A stretch of DNA of 64,000 nucleotides from Arachidicoccus terrestris (GTDB lineage: Bacteria; Bacteroidota; Bacteroidia; Chitinophagales; Chitinophagaceae), in NCBI RefSeq assembly GCF_020042345.1, contig NZ_CP083387.1, forward strand, positions 3,782,001-3,846,000, in the 5' to 3' direction. Made by a program: the position numbers and the translations under genes. Positions 18,327 to 27,799 of this stretch are shown here, piece after piece. Numbering within the stretch: the stretch's first letter is position 1; each line of letters begins with the position of its first letter. The notes below the pieces were generated by a model. The model had not been told where the DNA came from. It did not search any database and was given only the letters and a program-made list of their open reading frames with translations.

Positions 18327-20057
18327 ATGCAGTATAAATATTGGATAAAGTATACACTCTTTGGGACGTTGGCATTGATGCTGGGAGTGTACTCAAGTTG
18401 TACCAAATTGGATGAAAAGGTCTATGACCGAATTAAAGGAGAGGATTTTCCCAGCAATAAAAATGACGTGATCCGCAGCTTTTTACGCCCATTTGAGCAT
18501 GCTTACTGGAGTATTCAGGGCGGTAGCACGTTTATGTTACAGGAAAATAGCTCTGATGAGCTAATGACGCCTAACAGACAAGGAGACTGGTTTGATGGTG
18601 CACAATATCAAAGGGTTCATTATCATACCTGGACACCAAATGATGGGTATACCAGCGACGCCTGGAATGCCTTCTACCAAGGTATCGCGCTTGCGACCAA
18701 TTCTCTTGAAGTATTAAATAAAGTGGATCCGGTAGCAATGGGTATGGAGGAAAAGGATTTGAAAGACCTTAAAGCTGAGCTGCATACTTTACGGGCATGG
18801 TTTCATCTTCGGGCATTTGATTTTTACAGAAATATCATCATCGTAGATTCAATTGGTGACAACACAGGACCTATGACGCAATCTACACCTAAAGAAACTT
18901 TTAATTTTATAGAAAAGGAGCTACTGAATGCGATTCCCGATTTACCAACTGTAGAAGACTTGGGTATTAACAACGCGATTGGCAGGTGGACGAAAGCGGG
19001 AGCCGCGGCACTGTTGGTACGATTGTATTTGAATGCGAAGGTTTACATCGGTGAAGATAAGTATAGTGAATGTGCTAAAGTCTGCCAGGATATTTTAGAT
19101 GGAAAATATGGGCATTATGAACTGGAAACGAGATGGGATGCACCTTTTGACTACACAAATACCACTTCGCCGGAGACAATTTATGGTTTTCCCGGCAGCT
19201 TAAATCAGACGCACTGGCAGTATGATGGGGGTATGTATTTTTGGTGTGTTACTTACCAGGCTCCCAGATATTTTGGATTTTCGGATTTTGGTGATGCGAA
19301 TCCCAAGTTTGCCTTACAACCAGGTAGAGATGTTGATAGTGTCGAGTATTCATTTAAGTTAGGCAAACCTTTTGTGAAGTTTCAGAAATACAAGGATGAC
19401 TACCGGCTGAAGGTCTATAAGAATTTAGGAGGTAGCAAGAGAGAAGGTATGTTCTTATATGGTTATTTACCATATATTAATAGTGATGGTGACCAGGATA
19501 CCGTCCGAGGTAATAAAGGTCCCTATCCTTTGTTCATCAGGGACCAGGTAGGAATGTTTCTGGATGCAAAACCTGGAACAAAGATTGCCGATAAAGAATC
19601 TGACATGAATCATGCTGATCATAATTCCGGCGTATTCGCTGTTAAGTATCCTTTCTATCCAGACGGTGATGATCATAGAATTACATCTGCATATGCGGAG
19701 ATCAGGTTAGCAGAAATCTACTACTCACTGGCTGAGTGCAAATACCGGGCTGGCGATAAGGCCGGAGCCGCTGTCTTATTAAATGCCGTTAGAAAGCGCA
19801 ATTATCCTGAAGGCTCCAATAGTCTTTATAAAACGGATGGCAGCCAATTGACCGACCAGGAAATGCTGGATGAATGGGGACGTGAGTTTCTGGTTGAAGG
19901 CAGAAGAAGGACCGATATGATTCGCTGGGGTGTTTTTAATTCAGGAACATGGTGGGATAAAAAGCCTGATGCAGACGATCATACGGAAATTTTCCCCATC
20001 GGCATTAATGTCCTGAACGCTTCCGGATCATCACTAAAACAAAACCCAGGCTACTAA
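18327..20057 (+). CDS. SusD/RagB family nutrient-binding outer membrane lipoprotein
   Basis: 576 residues. Residues 1-25 form a lipoprotein signal ending LGVYSSC with acylated Cys25. The SusD TPR scaffold is visible: AELHTLRAWFHLRAFDFY near residue 155, RWTKAGAAALLVRLYLNAKV near 215, and the C-terminal RLAEIYYSLAECKYRAGDKA with WGREFLVEGRRRTDMIRWG, which is the family signature. SusD lids the SusC barrel on the cell surface and binds the incoming glycan or peptide. Cotranscribed with the SusC gene; a terminator-like stem follows at 20087-20123. Confidence 0.95.
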   Translation: MQYKYWIKYTLFGTLALMLGVYSSCTKLDEKVYDRIKGEDFPSNKNDVIRSFLRPFEHAYWSIQGGSTFMLQENSSDELMTPNRQGDWFDGAQYQRVHYHTWTPNDGYTSDAWNAFYQGIALATNSLEVLNKVDPVAMGMEEKDLKDLKAELHTLRAWFHLRAFDFYRNIIIVDSIGDNTGPMTQSTPKETFNFIEKELLNAIPDLPTVEDLGINNAIGRWTKAGAAALLVRLYLNAKVYIGEDKYSECAKVCQDILDGKYGHYELETRWDAPFDYTNTTSPETIYGFPGSLNQTHWQYDGGMYFWCVTYQAPRYFGFSDFGDANPKFALQPGRDVDSVEYSFKLGKPFVKFQKYKDDYRLKVYKNLGGSKREGMFLYGYLPYINSDGDQDTVRGNKGPYPLFIRDQVGMFLDAKPGTKIADKESDMNHADHNSGVFAVKYPFYPDGDDHRITSAYAEIRLAEIYYSLAECKYRAGDKAGAAVLLNAVRKRNYPEGSNSLYKTDGSQLTDQEMLDEWGREFLVEGRRRTDMIRWGVFNSGTWWDKKPDADDHTEIFPIGINVLNASGSSLKQNPGY

Positions 20058-20086
20058 AGCGGCCAACCATAAAAAAGACCATTTAT

Positions 20087-20123
20087 AAAGGAGCTCCTTG
20101 GCCTCGGCCTGCGGGGCTCTTTT
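20087..20123 (+). terminator. Terminator after the susD gene
   Basis: 11-bp stem with two G.U pairs (arms 20087-20097 and 20113-20123) and T-rich 3' side, 30 bp after the susD stop. Confidence 0.6.
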
Positions 20124-20218
20124 GTTAAAGCTATTGCAGCAAGCGGCCTCCTAAATGAAGGAAATTTGCAGAAAAAAACTTATATTGTGTTTTGTTTTAA
20201 CCTTTAAAGAAAAATATC

Positions 20219-20422
20219 ATGGCAGTATTAAAAGTTATTGAAGTGATGGCTAGTTCACCTATTGGTTGGGAAGATGCCGCAGCTCAGGCAGTTGCGGAAG
20301 CCTCCAAAACACTAAAAGGTATCCGTTCCGTTTATGTGAAAGAGCAAAGTGCTGTTGTAACGGATAATAAGATTTCAGAATACAGGGTGAATCTGAAGAT
20401 CTCATTTACGGTAGAGAACTAA
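20219..20422 (+). CDS. Dodecin family flavin-binding protein
   Basis: 67 residues, the usual dodecin length. Dodecins form hollow dodecamers that store or sequester flavin (or CoA). Family features: VIEVMASSPIGWEDAAAQAV with the stacking Trp, EASKTLKGIRSVYV, and the closing strand pair DNKISEYRVNLKISFTVE. Free-standing gene between two terminators, so monocistronic. The start ATG at 20219 has an A-rich upstream region (AAAGAAAAATATC) rather than a Shine-Dalgarno site. Confidence 0.93.
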   Translation: MAVLKVIEVMASSPIGWEDAAAQAVAEASKTLKGIRSVYVKEQSAVVTDNKISEYRVNLKISFTVEN

Positions 20423-20441
20423 CAAGTGCATTTACTGACAA

Positions 20442-20483
20442 AATAAAAGCCTATTTGATTTTAAAGACAAATAGGCTTTTATT
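20442..20483. terminator. Bidirectional terminator between dodecin and pgi
   Basis: Perfect 16-bp stem (20442-20457 with 20468-20483), 10-base loop, A-run on the left and T-run on the right, between convergent genes. Confidence 0.88.
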
Positions 20484-20506
20484 GTATTTCTGTATCCTAA
20501 GTAGTG

Positions 20507-22162
20507 TTATTTCCTAAGCTTTTTATAGGCGTTGATCAGGCCATTAGTAGAACTGTCATGCGCTGAAACGGATTCATCGCCTTTAAGCTCTGGCAGGATT
20601 TTCCCCGCGAGCTGCTTACCTAATTCAACACCCCACTGGTCAAAGCTGAAAATGTTCCAGATTACACCTTGGACAAAGATCTTATGTTCGTATAAGGCGA
20701 TCAGGCTGCCTAAAGTTTCTGGGGTGATTTCTTTAACCAGAATGGAATTAGTGGGGCGATTGCCTTCAAAGACTTTAAATGGTGCGATTTTTTTGATCTC
20801 TTCTGCTGATTTTCCCTGAGTTTTTAATTCTTCTATGACGGTTTCCTCGGATTTCCCATTCATTAGGGCTTCCGTTTGAGCAAAGAAATTACTGAGGAGT
20901 TTAGGGTGATGGTCTCCCAGTGGATTGTGACTAATAGCAGGCGCAATAAAATCCGCCGGAATGATCACGGTCCCCTGATGAATCAATTGATAGAAGGCGT
21001 GCTGGCCATTAGTGCCGGGTTCGCCCCATATGACAGGGCCTGTACTATAGGACACCTCGTCCCCTTTTCTATCAACGCTTTTACCATTACTTTCCATATT
21101 GCCTTGCTGGAAATAGGCGCTGAATCGGTGCAGGTATTGATCATATGGTAAAATTGCTTCTGTCTGGGTGCCGAAAAAATTCGTATACCAAAGACCTATC
21201 AGCCCCATGATCACCGGAATATTTTCTTTAAACGGGGCTGTTTTAAAATGCTCATCTGTTTTGTATGCCCCTTTTAAGAGTTGTTCAAAATTGTTATAGC
21301 CAATACTTAACACAATGGAGAGTCCGATGGCACTCCACAAAGAGTAGCGGCCACCTACCCAGTCCCAGAATTCAAACATATTGGCGGGATCGATACCAAA
21401 TTTTTTTACTTCGGTTTCATTGGTCGAAAGTGCCACGAAATGCTTGGCTACTGCTTTTTCATCGCCGGCGGATTGTAGGAACCATTCTCTGGCCGTATGG
21501 GCATTGGTCATGGTCTCTTGCGTAGTAAAAGTCTTAGAGGCGATTAAGAATAAGGTTTCCTCCGGGCTGATCTTTTTCAGGGTTTCAGCAATCTGTGTGC
21601 CATCTACATTGCTGACGAAATAAGGCTGAATGCCTTCAATCCAGTATGGTTTAAGCGCTTCCGTTACCATTACAGGGCCGAGGTCACTGCCACCGATACC
21701 AATATTGACAATGTATTTTATTTTTTTACCGCTATAGCCTGTCCATGCACCGCTATGAATTTTCTCTGCAAATGCCTTCATTTGATCCAATACGCGGTGA
21801 ACGTCCCCCATTACATCTTTGCCGTCACTCAATACGGGCTGGCCGGAAAAATTTCGAAGTGCCGTATGTAAAACGGATCTGTTTTCCGTTTCATTGATCT
21901 TGTCTCCGGAAAACATGGATTCGATGGCTGACTTTAACTGACACTCATCCGCGAGAGCCATCAGGAGGCTAATCGTCTTATCGGTGATAATGTTCTTTGA
22001 ATAGTCGAATAGAATATTGTTAAAATTTAGGGAGAACCTATCAAAACGACCCGCATCTTTGGCAAAAAGGTTTTTCATTTGCGTCTGACCCATTTCTTCC
22101 TGATAATGTTTTTTCAGCAAAATCCAAGCCTGTGTAGTCGTTGGGTTAATTTTCGGTAGCAT
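20507..22162 (-). CDS. pgi: Glucose-6-phosphate isomerase
   Basis: 551 residues, full length for the long (eukaryote/E. coli-like) Pgi type. Interconverts glucose-6-phosphate and fructose-6-phosphate in glycolysis and gluconeogenesis. Seen: [18 protein letters not shown] (substrate loop), [13 protein letters not shown] (signature 1), [14 protein letters not shown], and [15 protein letters not shown] (signature 2) near the C-terminus with the catalytic His/Lys region. Single gene, convergent with dodecin and divergent from dnaX. Confidence 0.97.
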   Translation of the reverse strand: MLPKINPTTTQAWILLKKHYQEEMGQTQMKNLFAKDAGRFDRFSLNFNNILFDYSKNIITDKTISLLMALADECQLKSAIESMFSGDKINETENRSVLHTALRNFSGQPVLSDGKDVMGDVHRVLDQMKAFAEKIHSGAWTGYSGKKIKYIVNIGIGGSDLGPVMVTEALKPYWIEGIQPYFVSNVDGTQIAETLKKISPEETLFLIASKTFTTQETMTNAHTAREWFLQSAGDEKAVAKHFVALSTNETEVKKFGIDPANMFEFWDWVGGRYSLWSAIGLSIVLSIGYNNFEQLLKGAYKTDEHFKTAPFKENIPVIMGLIGLWYTNFFGTQTEAILPYDQYLHRFSAYFQQGNMESNGKSVDRKGDEVSYSTGPVIWGEPGTNGQHAFYQLIHQGTVIIPADFIAPAISHNPLGDHHPKLLSNFFAQTEALMNGKSEETVIEELKTQGKSAEEIKKIAPFKVFEGNRPTNSILVKEITPETLGSLIALYEHKIFVQGVIWNIFSFDQWGVELGKQLAGKILPELKGDESVSAHDSSTNGLINAYKKLRK

Positions 22163-22392
22163 GACAATGATTATATTTATTAGTTGATAGAATATGAATT
22201 AATGTTGACAAAAATACCCCCAAAATCTATAATTCCGGGCTTAAATTTATCATATAGTGTATAATGATAATATAGTATAAGATTTTAAATGCTGACTTGT
22301 CATTCCTTATGAGGTAAAATTTATCCACATTAGCCTGTCCAGTCAGCGGAATTGTCTCCATAAATTGCCTAAATGATTATCTTGCATCACAT

Positions 22393-24288
22393 ATGGATAA
22401 TTTTGTAGTATCAGCCAGAAAATACCGTCCTCAGACTTTCGATACAGTTGTCGGTCAGGGACATATAACAACAACACTTAAAAATGCCATCAAAAACGGT
22501 CAGTTGGCACATGCGTTTTTGTTTTGCGGTCCGAGAGGCGTCGGAAAGACCACTTGTGCCCGTATTTTGGCCAAGACTATTAATTGCGAAAATCTCCAGT
22601 CTAGTGGAGAGGCATGTGACGTGTGCCCATCCTGTAAACGCTTTAATGAAGGTACCTCACTTAATATACACGAACTGGATGCGGCCAGCAATAACTCGGT
22701 AGATGATATCCGTGCTCTTGTAGAACAGGTGCGATTTGCACCTCAGGCCGGTAAATACAAAGTTTATATTGTGGATGAGGTTCACATGCTGAGTTCCAGT
22801 GCTTTCAACGCCTTTTTGAAGACTTTGGAAGAGCCTCCTTCTTATGCTATTTTCATTCTGGCAACAACAGAAAAACATAAGATTCTGCCCACCATCCTAA
22901 GTAGGTGTCAGATTTTTGATTTTAAGAGAATCACCAACCAGGATACAGTTGGGCATCTGCAAGATATTGCCACCAAGGAACATATTGACACGGAGAAGGC
23001 TGCGCTTCAGCTGATTGCTCAAAAAAGTGACGGTTGTATGCGTGACTCCCTGAGCATTCTGGATAAAATAGTCAGTTTTACCAATGGAGAAGTGACCTAT
23101 CAGAACACACTGGAACATCTCAATATACTGGATGATGAATATTATTTTCAACTATTAGACAGTCTGGTCATCCAGGATATGGCAGGCGCATTACTGCTCT
23201 ATGATCAGATTAATAAAAAAGGGTTTGAGGGAGATCTTGTTCTTAACGGATTTGCTGGTTTTATCAGGAACCTATTGGTATGTCAGCAACCTAAAGCATT
23301 GAGTTTACTGGATGTCGTCGAGGCACTGCAGCCGAAATACCAGGAAATGGCCTCAAAGGTAGCTCCTTCCTTTTTGATCAGTGCTCTTAATATACTCAAT
23401 CAGGCAGAGGTTGAATATAAAATGGCCCGTAACAAAAGACTCCATGTAGAGATGGCGCTGATTAAACTTAATTTCCTGCAACAAGCCATTGAGTTGGCTG
23501 TGGAAGACCAAGGGAAGGTCGTAAAAAAAAAGCAGATTGATGGCCCTATAGCTTATAGGGAACGAGTAATCGCAGGCTTTGGAGCCGGCACAAAAAAAGC
23601 GGCCGCATCGGTTGAAATTGCAAAACCCACCGCTCAAAAAAGTTCCCCGGATAACGGGTCTTCATTACACATAGAACCGCCGTTACGGCCCAGGCCTGCC
23701 GCACCTGAAAAAATAACGACTACTCCCGACACACGAACAGAAGCTGACATACGGCGCCAGGATCAGGTAATGGCGCCAACAGAACCAAGACCCCTTGAAC
23801 ACAAGTTAGAAGGCAGTACCGGCAATACCCTTACCAGGCCCTCCAAAAAGAACTTGCTGGATGCTATTAAGGCGAAAGTTGGAAGAGAATATGAGGTTAA
23901 GGAGGTTGAAAATCCAGAACCGTTAACAATGGAAAAACTCCAACCTCTTTGGGATGAATTTGCGGACAGTCTGTTGGCTCAAGGTAAACATTCTGCGTCT
24001 AATACTTTTAATGCAGCGATACTAACCATTCAATCTGATGAACTCTTCCAGATCGAAGTACAGGCGGTGACGCAGAAAAAGATCATTGAACATGAAAAAA
24101 TGATACTTCTCGATTATCTGCAGAAGCATTTTAAAAATCGGTTGCTGACGTTTACACTTTATGTGCCACCAAGTGCAATGGAGGTAAAGTTGCCCCCCAG
24201 CAGCAGAGAACGCTTTGATGCTATGGTGCAGAAAAACGGGGCATTGCTGGCGCTCAAAAATCAGTTAAAACTTAATTTAGATTATTAA
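22393..24288 (+). CDS. dnaX: DNA polymerase III subunit gamma/tau
   Basis: 631 residues. Clamp-loader AAA+ ATPase: Walker A GPRGVGKTT (about residue 45), a zinc module with Cys in ENLQSSGEACDVCPSCKRF, Walker B YIVDEVHML, the arginine-finger SRC motif LSRCQIFDFKRI. Residues about 365-510 are a low-complexity Pro/Ala/Lys-rich linker, and the last 120 residues (LQPLWDEFADSLLAQGKHSA) form a tau-like C-terminal domain. I see no clear slippery A-run with stem that would generate a short gamma form, though several AAAAAAA runs occur around 23523-23531. Downstream uppP follows after a small hairpin. Confidence 0.95.
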   Translation: MDNFVVSARKYRPQTFDTVVGQGHITTTLKNAIKNGQLAHAFLFCGPRGVGKTTCARILAKTINCENLQSSGEACDVCPSCKRFNEGTSLNIHELDAASNNSVDDIRALVEQVRFAPQAGKYKVYIVDEVHMLSSSAFNAFLKTLEEPPSYAIFILATTEKHKILPTILSRCQIFDFKRITNQDTVGHLQDIATKEHIDTEKAALQLIAQKSDGCMRDSLSILDKIVSFTNGEVTYQNTLEHLNILDDEYYFQLLDSLVIQDMAGALLLYDQINKKGFEGDLVLNGFAGFIRNLLVCQQPKALSLLDVVEALQPKYQEMASKVAPSFLISALNILNQAEVEYKMARNKRLHVEMALIKLNFLQQAIELAVEDQGKVVKKKQIDGPIAYRERVIAGFGAGTKKAAASVEIAKPTAQKSSPDNGSSLHIEPPLRPRPAAPEKITTTPDTRTEADIRRQDQVMAPTEPRPLEHKLEGSTGNTLTRPSKKNLLDAIKAKVGREYEVKEVENPEPLTMEKLQPLWDEFADSLLAQGKHSASNTFNAAILTIQSDELFQIEVQAVTQKKIIEHEKMILLDYLQKHFKNRLLTFTLYVPPSAMEVKLPPSSRERFDAMVQKNGALLALKNQLKLNLDY

Positions 24289-24293
24289 AAAAC

Positions 24294-24310
24294 AAACGGG
24301 ATCCCCGTTT
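24294..24310 (+). terminator. Weak terminator-like hairpin after dnaX
   Basis: 7-bp GC-rich stem (AAACGGG / CCCGTTT) with 3-base loop. The 3' side is only moderately T-rich, so read-through into uppP is likely. Confidence 0.4.
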
Positions 24311-24336
24311 ATTATTTACTTTAACGTTCATCTTAT

Positions 24337-25134
24337 ATGGATTATCTACAGGCCGTTATTCTTGGAATTATTGAAGGGTTGACCGAATTCTTACCAGTTT
24401 CATCTACCGGGCATTTAATCATTGGCAGCGCTTTATTGGGAATCGATCCGGGAGATCAGTTTGTACAGCTTTTTAATGTTGCGATTCAGTTGGGGACCAT
24501 ATTATCAGTAGTGGTATTGTATTTTAAACGCTTTTTTAAATCTCTGGATTTTTATTATAAATTGTTTGTAGCCTTTATTCCCGCTGTTGTTTTGGGACTC
24601 CTATTTAATGAACAGATTGAAAGGTTCCTCGGTAATGTGACCATTGTCGCTGTTTGTTTACTACTGGGTGGTATTTTCTTACTGTTTATTGAAAAGCTCT
24701 TTAAGCATCCTAAACTGGATGATGCGGATCAAGTACCGTATAGAAGCGCATTTAAGGTCGGTATCTGGCAATGCCTGGCGATGATACCAGGCGTCAGCAG
24801 AAGTGCCGCTAGCATCATTGGCGGAATGCAACAAAAGATGACGAAGAAAGCTGCGGCAGAATTTTCCTTCTTTTTAGCGGTGCCAACGATGTTTGGAGCT
24901 ACTGCTAAAAAGCTTTATGACTTTTACAAAGCCGGCTTTGAGGTGAGTGCGCATCAATGGGGGTTGCTGGGCGTGGGGAACCTTGTTGGGTTTATTGTTG
25001 CCATTATTGCGATTAAGTCCTTTATCGGATTTGTAACCAGACACGGTTTTAAGGCGTTTGGGATCTATCGTATTATTGTTGGATTGGTAATTCTGGTTCT
25101 GATTTTTTCCGGCCATAGCCTGCAGATGGTATAA
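24337..25134 (+). CDS. uppP: Undecaprenyl-diphosphatase
   Basis: 265 residues, BacA/UppP family. Recycles undecaprenyl pyrophosphate to the monophosphate carrier for peptidoglycan and surface-glycan synthesis, and can give bacitracin tolerance. Motif 1 [16 protein letters not shown] (residues about 12-27) and motif 2 [15 protein letters not shown] (about 148-162) carry the catalytic Glu, Ser and Arg residues. About eight transmembrane helices. 11 bp before the MFS gene, so cotranscribed. Confidence 0.96.
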   Translation: MDYLQAVILGIIEGLTEFLPVSSTGHLIIGSALLGIDPGDQFVQLFNVAIQLGTILSVVVLYFKRFFKSLDFYYKLFVAFIPAVVLGLLFNEQIERFLGNVTIVAVCLLLGGIFLLFIEKLFKHPKLDDADQVPYRSAFKVGIWQCLAMIPGVSRSAASIIGGMQQKMTKKAAAEFSFFLAVPTMFGATAKKLYDFYKAGFEVSAHQWGLLGVGNLVGFIVAIIAIKSFIGFVTRHGFKAFGIYRIIVGLVILVLIFSGHSLQMV

Positions 25135-25145
25135 AAAATGAACGC

Positions 25146-26450
25146 ATGGAAGTAACTGCACCTTCGAAGAAAGTGGTCCGGGGCTGGGCCATGTACGACT
25201 GGGCCAATAGCGCCTATAATTTAGTAATTACTTCCACGATTTTTCCCGTGTATTATGATGCGTTAACCGCTGTTAAAGACGTGAATGGAACAGTCATCAG
25301 TCGTCAGATTGATTTTTTGGGCTGGCATGTAGAGAGTGGAGCGCTATATAATTATGTGATTGCTGCCGCCTATCTGGTAATTGCCTTTTTATCACCCGTT
25401 CTTTCGTCTATTGCGGACGGCCGGGGGAATAAGAAAAGGTTTCTTCAGTTTTTTTGTTATCTAGGCGCTTTAGCCTGTTGCCTTTTATATTTTTTTACTA
25501 GGGAACGTTTGGTACTCGGGCTGGGGGCGTGTATCATAGCCGCGATCGGCTATTGCGGATCTCTGGTGTTTTATAATGCCTATCTACCAGAGATTGCGCC
25601 GATAGAATTGCAGGATAAAGTCAGTGCCAGGGGCTTTGCCTACGGATATGTTGGTAGTGTATTGCTGCAGATTGTCTGTTTTGCACTAGTGCTCATCAAA
25701 CCGTTCGGGATATCTGACGGATTGGCAGCGCGGCTTTCCTTTTTACTGGTGGGCCTTTGGTGGTTGGGTTTTGCGCAAATTACTTTTAAGGCTTTGCCGG
25801 GTAAAAATCCAGCTGCCGGTAAAAATGTTACCCTATGGAATAACGGACTCCGGGAATTGAAAAAAGTGCTTTCGGAGGTCAGGAAGATGCCTGTGCTCAA
25901 GCGTTATCTCATCGCGTTTTTCTTTTACAGCATGGGCGTGCAAACGGTGATGCTGGCCGCCACTTTATTTGGTCGACAGGAGCTCGGTTTGAAAGCCACA
26001 CAATTGATCGGCTGCATACTGGTCATACAACTGGTTGCGATAGGTGGGGCGCAGATGATGGCTTGGCTGTCCGGTAGGTTTGGCAACATAAAGGTCTTGT
26101 CATTTGTTGTGTTGGTCTGGATATTTATATGCGTCATGGCTTATTTTATCCAGACCGCAATGGGGTATTATGTTGTTGCCACACTGGTAGGCATTGTCAT
26201 GGGAGGGATACAGGCACTCAGCCGATCTACTTATTCGAAATTGATGCCTGCCACCAATGATACTGCTTCATATTTTAGCCTTTATGATGTTACTGAAAAG
26301 GTTGCTATTGTATTGGGAACCTTTAGCTTCGGACTTATCCAACAGCTTACCGGTAGTATGCGGTATTCGACGTTGGCTCTGGCCATATTTTTTCTCATTG
26401 GATTGGTAGCATTAGGGACACTTAGAAAAGCATACCCTTACAAAGATTAG
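25146..26450 (+). CDS. MFS transporter, UMF1 (Atg22-like) family
   Basis: 434 residues, 12 predicted transmembrane helices. The start RGWAMYDWANSAYNLVITST is the diagnostic N-terminal signature of the UMF1/Atg22-like MFS group, followed by LSPVLSSIADGRGNKKRFL (the MFS loop 2-3 motif) and GGIQALSRSTYSKLMP in the second half. Yeast Atg22 exports amino acids from vacuoles; bacterial substrates are unknown. Read with uppP 11 bp upstream. Confidence 0.88.
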   Translation: MEVTAPSKKVVRGWAMYDWANSAYNLVITSTIFPVYYDALTAVKDVNGTVISRQIDFLGWHVESGALYNYVIAAAYLVIAFLSPVLSSIADGRGNKKRFLQFFCYLGALACCLLYFFTRERLVLGLGACIIAAIGYCGSLVFYNAYLPEIAPIELQDKVSARGFAYGYVGSVLLQIVCFALVLIKPFGISDGLAARLSFLLVGLWWLGFAQITFKALPGKNPAAGKNVTLWNNGLRELKKVLSEVRKMPVLKRYLIAFFFYSMGVQTVMLAATLFGRQELGLKATQLIGCILVIQLVAIGGAQMMAWLSGRFGNIKVLSFVVLVWIFICVMAYFIQTAMGYYVVATLVGIVMGGIQALSRSTYSKLMPATNDTASYFSLYDVTEKVAIVLGTFSFGLIQQLTGSMRYSTLALAIFFLIGLVALGTLRKAYPYKD

Positions 26451-26580
26451 CGCTGCAAACAAATGATTACTTTTCTTTGTTTCGCTAAAATGGCTTAAAT
26501 TGTCATAGCTATTCATTACCATCATTTGAGACACTGGTAACGGAAAAGCTGCATTTATCACTGCAAAATCATTTTTCTAA

Positions 26581-27309
26581 ATGGCGCATAAAGCACAATA
26601 TGGTATTGATGCACCCGGTGTGATTCGTAATCTAATTGTTATCGGGATTATTCTTTACGTGTTAGCGATATTTGTACTACCAAGATTCGATGCTGGAACC
26701 TGGATTTTGTATGTAGACGGAGCCATGGTTTATACCGGCATTTTCCTCATTATTGAGGCGTTACTGATGATCTGGTATAGTAAATATGGTAAATTGAAAC
26801 ATCGGGACAGGATGCTGGCGCTTTATTCTTTTTCGGGTCATGAACAGGTATTGGATGTGGGGGCGGGCAGAGGGCTTTTGGCAATAGGTGCTGCTAAAAG
26901 ACTTTCGGACGGGAAAGTAACAGCCATAGACATCTGGCGTCGACAGGATTTGGCTGAAAATACCAGAGATGCTCTGTTGACAAATGCCCGCCTCGAAGGC
27001 GTTGTTGATAAGTTGGTGGTGATAGATGGTGATATCGTTAAAACTGATTTCCCGGACAGGCATTTCGACCTCATAATTAGCAATCTCTGTTTGCATAATA
27101 TAGCTTCTCATGAACAACGCCAGAAAGCCTGCCAGGAGATTGCAAGAGTGCTAAAGCCAGATGGTGTCGCTATTATATCTGACTTTAAATATACAGCTGC
27201 CTATAGCAAAAACTTTCATGATCTGGGATACCGGGTTGAGAAGGTGGGGACTTATATCTTCAGTACTTTTCCCGCATTAACTGTGATAAAAGTTTCCTGG
27301 CCTGATTAA
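26581..27309 (+). CDS. Class I SAM-dependent methyltransferase with N-terminal membrane helices
   Basis: 242 residues. Two hydrophobic helices lie at residues about 15-35 (GVIRNLIVIGIILYVLAIFV) and 42-62. The catalytic domain begins near residue 80 with motif I QVLDVGAGRGLLAIGAAKRL, then VTAIDIW (motif II acid), VIDGDIVKTDFPDRHFDLII and the post-motif IARVLKPDGVAIISDFK. Membrane-anchored small-molecule or lipid methyltransferase by inference; the target is unknown. The membrane helices are an extension compared with most class I enzymes of this length. Confidence 0.85.
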   Translation: MAHKAQYGIDAPGVIRNLIVIGIILYVLAIFVLPRFDAGTWILYVDGAMVYTGIFLIIEALLMIWYSKYGKLKHRDRMLALYSFSGHEQVLDVGAGRGLLAIGAAKRLSDGKVTAIDIWRRQDLAENTRDALLTNARLEGVVDKLVVIDGDIVKTDFPDRHFDLIISNLCLHNIASHEQRQKACQEIARVLKPDGVAIISDFKYTAAYSKNFHDLGYRVEKVGTYIFSTFPALTVIKVSWPD

Positions 27310-27346
27310 CTTGCGGATTAGAGGATCGGATAATTATGCTGTTCGA

Positions 27347-27742
27347 CTATTGGTGCTCAATCATGTGATGGAACCACACTTCCGTTGGGTCATCCGGATC
27401 TGCGTTATAATTTATCGAAAGCTCTTCACCTTTAGCAATGGGCCTAACCGTTTTAATGGTGATGGTTTTGTCGTCAAAATCCATCTCATAGACACAATTC
27501 GAATTATAACTATGATTGTAGACGGATACGTAACCCAGTGCAACAGCTGCTTTCTTACGAGATTTTCCCCACTCAAAAATGTAATTGAATAGTTCTGTTT
27601 TTTCAATATGCTTGCGATCTTTAGCGGATAATACGACAACCGGCGAAATCTCGATTATCTGATCTTTTGCAATGGTCTCAGAGGTAAAGACTCCTCTGCC
27701 TTTATTGCCACTATGGGCAATCGTGAGATAGGGCATGATCAT
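27347..27742 (-). CDS. SET-domain protein (putative lysine methyltransferase)
   Basis: 131 residues, almost only a SET domain. Seen: GNKGRGVFTSETIAKDQIIE (N-terminal SET motif with G-x-G), NHSYNSNC (the N-H-S-x-x-x-N SAM/substrate pocket) and GEELSINYN (the G-E-E-L-x-x-x-Y catalytic Tyr motif). SET enzymes methylate protein lysines using SAM. No post-SET cysteine cluster. Short stand-alone SET proteins occur in several Bacteroidota; their targets are unknown. The start could be Met1 or Met3. Confidence 0.88.
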   Translation of the reverse strand: MIMPYLTIAHSGNKGRGVFTSETIAKDQIIEISPVVVLSAKDRKHIEKTELFNYIFEWGKSRKKAAVALGYVSVYNHSYNSNCVYEMDFDDKTITIKTVRPIAKGEELSINYNADPDDPTEVWFHHMIEHQ

Positions 27743-27799
27743 GTTTGCTGTAATAATTTATGTGCAAGTAAAATTACAGCTTAAATTGTCAAAATGCAA

